Source: an uncultured Desulfobacter sp. (GTDB taxonomy: Bacteria > Desulfobacterota > Desulfobacteria > Desulfobacterales > Desulfobacteraceae). From it: a stretch of DNA of 64,000 nt. Of the stretch, positions 61,036-64,000 are shown one piece after another (the first letter of the stretch is position 1; each line of letters begins with the position of its first letter). A model generated the notes under the pieces. It was not told the DNA's origin. It ran no database searches and worked only from the letters and a program-made list of their open reading frames with translations. The DNA lies in the NCBI RefSeq assembly GCF_963665355.1, contig NZ_OY762229.1, positions 2,418,001 to 2,482,000 of the forward strand. Reading direction: 5' to 3'. Made by a program: the position numbers and the translations under genes.

Positions 61036-61784
61036 TTTAAGGATTCTAAACTTTCAGCAGATTGTTTTTTTTTGCCAAGGTAGGCTTCCTGGATTTTGGC
61101 AGAATTGAGCAGTTCTTCGGATGTTCCGGAAAAAATGATGTTTCCAACTTCAAGCACATAGCCCCGGTCAGCAAGTTTGAGTGCTGCCCTGGCATTTTGT
61201 TCAACAATGAGGACGGTGACCCCGCTGTCTGCAATCTGCCGGATTTGGCGAAAGATCTCCTTGACCAGAATGGGCGCAATGCCCAGGCTGGGTTCATCCA
61301 AAAGCAGCATTTCAGGTTTGCTCATCAGTGCTCTGCCGATGGCAAGCATCTGCTGTTCACCTCCGGACATGGTGCCTGCAAGCTGGCGGCAGCGTTCCTT
61401 AAGGCGGGGGAAAAGTTCATACACCCAGGCAAGCCGTTGGGGGTCAATTTTTTTCCGGGTATAGCTGCCAAGGCTTAAGTTCTCTTCCACCGTCAGGGTA
61501 CCGAATACCCGCCGTCCTTCGGGGGAATGGCTGATGCCCATGGCAACAATTTTGTGGGCAGGCACATGGGTGATATCTTGCCCCTTAAAGAAGATGGCAC
61601 CGCTCTTTGCCTTTAACAGGCGGCTGATGGTACGCATTGTTGTGGTTTTACCGGCACCGTTGGTGCCCAGAAGCGCCACCACTTCACCTCGGTATACCTC
61701 AAAGGAAATGCCTTTGATGGCGGCAATGCTGCCGTAGGAGACATGAATATCTTTGAGTTCAAGCAAAAGTTCTTCACTCATCAT
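61032..61784 (-). CDS. livF: Branched-chain amino-acid ABC transporter ATPase LivF
   Basis: A 250-residue ATPase. The frame is open to 61835, but the ATG at 61784 has a GGGAG site and overlaps livG by 11 nt. Walker A LLGTNGAGKTT, signature MSGGEQQMLAIGRALM, Walker B LLLDEPSLGIAP and the H-loop region IVEQNARAALKLADRGYVLE are all present; EQNA in place of a histidine-containing switch is normal for LivF. Partner of LivG in powering LivH/LivM. The periplasmic binding protein is not in the window. Confidence 0.9.
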   Translation of the reverse strand: MMSEELLLELKDIHVSYGSIAAIKGISFEVYRGEVVALLGTNGAGKTTTMRTISRLLKAKSGAIFFKGQDITHVPAHKIVAMGISHSPEGRRVFGTLTVEENLSLGSYTRKKIDPQRLAWVYELFPRLKERCRQLAGTMSGGEQQMLAIGRALMSKPEMLLLDEPSLGIAPILVKEIFRQIRQIADSGVTVLIVEQNARAALKLADRGYVLEVGNIIFSGTSEELLNSAKIQEAYLGKKKQSAESLESLK

Positions 61785-62547
61785 CGTCACTCCCGAGATA
61801 GGCTTCAATGACATCCTTGTTCTGCTGAATCTCATCAGGTGTCCCTTCAGCTATTTTGCTGCCGAAGTTGATCACGGTGAGCTTTTCGGTCAGCTGCATC
61901 ACAAGATCCATATCGTGTTCAATAAGAAGGATGGTAATGCCCATTTCCCTGATGCGGAACACCAGGTCCAAAAGCGCCATGGTCTCTTTATCATTGAGGC
62001 CTGCCGCCGGCTCATCAAGAATGAGAAGCGATGGTTCAGCCGCCATGGCCCGGGCAATCTCAACCCTGCGCTGCAGGCCGTAGGGCAGGGACTGTACCGG
62101 TTGGACCGCAACGTCGTGCAGCTGGAAAAATTCAAGTTGTTCTTCAACTTTGAGCCAGTTTTCCCGTTCGTCCCTCCGGGATTTCGGTGTATGCATGATT
62201 CCGTGCCACCACCCCTGGGCGCTTTTCACATGGCGGCCGCTCATGATGTTTTCGGCAACGCTCATCTGGGAAAAAAGCCGGATGGTCTGAAAGGTCCGTA
62301 CGATGCCTCTGGCTGCAATCCGGTAGGGGGGCAGCTTTGTGATGTTGTCCCCTTTGAACAGGATGCGGCCCTCCTCACAGGGATGGATACCGGTAATGCA
62401 GTTGAACACTGTTGTTTTACCGGCACCGTTGGGCCCGATCAGGCCGTGGATCTGCCCCTGGCAAACTTCCATGTCAAGCCGGTCAACCGCAGTCAAACCG
62501 CCGAATCTTTTGGTCACGTTTTCGAGTATAAGGTCATTGTTTGCCAT
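61774..62547 (-). CDS. livG: Branched-chain amino-acid ABC transporter ATPase LivG
   Basis: A 257-residue ATPase: Walker A LIGPNGAGKTTVFN, PYRIAARGIVRTFQTIRLF (the LivG-specific insert), signature LPYGLQRRVEIARAMA, Walker B LLILDEPAAGLN and the H-loop LLIEHDMDLVMQL. The length is typical. It overlaps livM by 14 nt and livF by 11 nt, so the genes are translated as a tight unit. Confidence 0.92.
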   Translation of the reverse strand: MANNDLILENVTKRFGGLTAVDRLDMEVCQGQIHGLIGPNGAGKTTVFNCITGIHPCEEGRILFKGDNITKLPPYRIAARGIVRTFQTIRLFSQMSVAENIMSGRHVKSAQGWWHGIMHTPKSRRDERENWLKVEEQLEFFQLHDVAVQPVQSLPYGLQRRVEIARAMAAEPSLLILDEPAAGLNDKETMALLDLVFRIREMGITILLIEHDMDLVMQLTEKLTVINFGSKIAEGTPDEIQQNKDVIEAYLGSDDDE

Positions 62548-63493
62548 GTTGTTTCCCTCTAAGAATATAGGCGGGCACTTTACCGTAGGTGGCAGGCCAG
62601 ATGCCGCAGGGCCTTAAAATCATGGTGAAGATCATGGCAAAGCCGAAAATGAAATACCGCCATGTGGCAAAATCACGAAAGATTTCAGGCAGTACAAACA
62701 TGACAAAGACACCTAAAACAATACCAGGCACCGAAGATCCGCCCACAATCACAATGCTGAAAAAAAGCACGGATTGCACAAAGTCAAAGGCCTCGGGGCT
62801 CACCGCAGAATACTGATTGGCATATAACGTTCCTGCAAGACCGGCTATGCCGGCACCAAGGGCAAAGGCAAAAATTTTGTAGACCCGGGTATTGATGCCG
62901 ATGCTTTCGGCGGCCAGGGGATCTTCCCTGAAATAGTGCAGTGCCCGGCCGGCCTTGCTTTTTTCCAGATTGCCCAGCATGATGAGCACCATGGCCAGCG
63001 CTGCAAGGCAAATATAGTAAACAGCTGACTGGCTTGTTGAATTAATGCCCGGAATCCGCAGCATATCAATGCCGAAAATTCCGTTGGGGCCGCCTGTCAG
63101 TCCAAGCAGGTTGTTCTGCAGTGCCTGGACAAAGACGATGTTAAAACCAATGGTGACCACCAGAAGATAGTCGCCCCGCAGATGGATAATGGGGCCGGCG
63201 AGAATAACGGCGAAAATAGCGGGTATGATGATTGCCAAAGGCACTGTTGCCAGAAGCGGCATGCCGAATTTGGTGTTGCAGATGGCCGAGGTATAGGCAC
63301 CAAGGCCGAAAAAAAGCGCCTGTCCCATATTGAACATGCCGCTTTTTCCCAAGACCACATCCTGGCTTAAGGCAACAATGACAAAAATGATAAAAGTTGT
63401 GGCAACGGCCAGCCACCTTGAATCAAGAAAAGAGGGAAGAATAACAAGAGCCAGAAAAAACAGGGCATATCCGTAATAATCAGACTGTTTCAT
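62534..63493 (-). CDS. livM: Branched-chain amino-acid ABC transporter permease LivM
   Basis: A 319-residue permease with eight or more TM segments. Family signatures include FVIVALSQDVVLGKSGMFNMGQ, GAYTSAI, LRGDYLLVVTIGFNIVFVQ, NLEKSKAGRALHYFREDPLA with SIGINTRVYKIFAF, and the GGSSVPGIVLGVFVM stretch. It starts 4 nt inside the livH stop (ATGA at 63490-63493). Pairs with LivH in the inner membrane. Confidence 0.92.
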   Translation of the reverse strand: MKQSDYYGYALFFLALVILPSFLDSRWLAVATTFIIFVIVALSQDVVLGKSGMFNMGQALFFGLGAYTSAICNTKFGMPLLATVPLAIIIPAIFAVILAGPIIHLRGDYLLVVTIGFNIVFVQALQNNLLGLTGGPNGIFGIDMLRIPGINSTSQSAVYYICLAALAMVLIMLGNLEKSKAGRALHYFREDPLAAESIGINTRVYKIFAFALGAGIAGLAGTLYANQYSAVSPEAFDFVQSVLFFSIVIVGGSSVPGIVLGVFVMFVLPEIFRDFATWRYFIFGFAMIFTMILRPCGIWPATYGKVPAYILRGKQHGKQ

Positions 63494-64000
63494 ACCTTCT
63501 CCGCCACCCGCTCCCCGAGAATGCCTGTGGGGCGGATAATAAGAATGACAATCAAGAGGATAAAGGTAAACGCATCGGCCCAGGTACTTGAAACATATCC
63601 GGCGATAAAGGCATTAAAAAGGCCCAGAAGAATACCCCCAAGCATGGCACCGGGAATGTTGCCGATTCCTCCCATAATGGCGGCGACAAATGCATAGAGC
63701 CCGTATTGCCATCCCATGCTGAAGGTAATGCCGCGATAGTACAGACCGATGAAAAGTCCGCCCACTGCACCCAGGGCCGCGCCGATGATAAAGATGATGG
63801 CGATGATCCGGTCAACATTGATTCCCATGAGGCGTGCGGCATCCTGGTCAATGGATGCCGCTCTGATGGCTGCTCCCATCCGTGTCTTTTCGATAAACAG
63901 GTACAGGGCAACCATGAGCAGAAGTGACAAACCCATGATGAGAAACTGGATAAGGCTGACGATAACACCTGAAAATTCCCAGGAGAGCGGCGGGATAAGT
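63490..64000 (-). CDS. livH: Branched-chain amino-acid ABC transporter permease LivH (3' part)
   Basis: The frame is open to the right edge of the window, so the N-terminus is missing; the ATG at 63936 is internal. The visible 169 residues include KTRMGAAIRAASIDQDAARLMGINV, here cited as the EAA-like loop conserved in LivH, followed by AIIFIIGAALGAVGGLFIGL, FVAAIMGGIGNIPGAMLGG and the C-terminal LIIRPTGILGE. These give a secure assignment. It is the upstream member of the leftward liv operon. Confidence 0.9.
   Translation of the reverse strand, partial: LIPPLSWEFSGVIVSLIQFLIMGLSLLLMVALYLFIEKTRMGAAIRAASIDQDAARLMGINVDRIIAIIFIIGAALGAVGGLFIGLYYRGITFSMGWQYGLYAFVAAIMGGIGNIPGAMLGGILLGLFNAFIAGYVSSTWADAFTFILLIVILIIRPTGILGERVAEKV

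Overview
This window looks like chromosomal DNA of a Gram-negative, probably anaerobic, deltaproteobacterium (Desulfobacterota, Desulfobacteraceae-like). That assignment is an inference. It rests on the mix of outer-membrane and lipoprotein genes, mid-range GC coding DNA with GGAGG-type ribosome sites, group II introns of types common in sulfate reducers, and an iron/P1B-ATPase gene island. No rRNA, tRNA, CRISPR array or phage was seen.

Layout. 1-3.8 kb: a thiamine-precursor uptake and kinase operon (thiZ-thiX-thiY-thiM-thiD). 3.8-4.6 kb: a decayed toxin-antitoxin pair whose antitoxin is broken by a 10-bp tandem duplication. 4.7-16.7 kb: ordinary chromosomal genes, namely an isochorismatase-like hydrolase, a von Willebrand/OmpA surface protein, rlhA, an OmpR-type two-component pair, a coiled-coil lipoprotein next to an unusual degenerate 5'-nucleotidase/beta-barrel fusion, a truncated phoU and asd. 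16.9-28 kb: a glycogen block with a bifunctional debranching enzyme, glgA, eukaryote-style glgB, glgP and a free-standing CBM48 protein. 28-40.7 kb: an island with three P1B-type ATPases, six or more small membrane proteins falling into paralogous sets, a YceI-like protein, a triple-FeoA protein and HtpX. I read this as a candidate iron-organelle (ferrosome-like) locus; it is the most interesting part of the window.

41-54.9 kb is an accessory region that looks like a worn integron-type cassette array. It holds a two-gene CBASS-like anti-phage module (CD-NTase plus S-4TM effector), a DUF4145 protein, an intact Phd/PIN toxin-antitoxin pair, a methyltransferase, ClbS/DfsB-like and zinc-ribbon proteins, an aspartyl protease, a LysE exporter, a cupin and a DUF6624 protein. 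Two attC-like foldable sites and three copies of a larger palindromic repeat lie between them. Decayed pieces of three group II intron families and an IS110 fragment are also present; both longer maturase genes have lost the region carrying the reverse-transcriptase YADD motif.

55-64 kb returns to housekeeping content: cfa, a nitronate-monooxygenase-like gene coupled to a membrane class III cyclase, and a leftward liv branched-chain amino-acid transport operon (livH, cut by the window edge, then livM, livG, livF) continuing into two EamA-family transporters.
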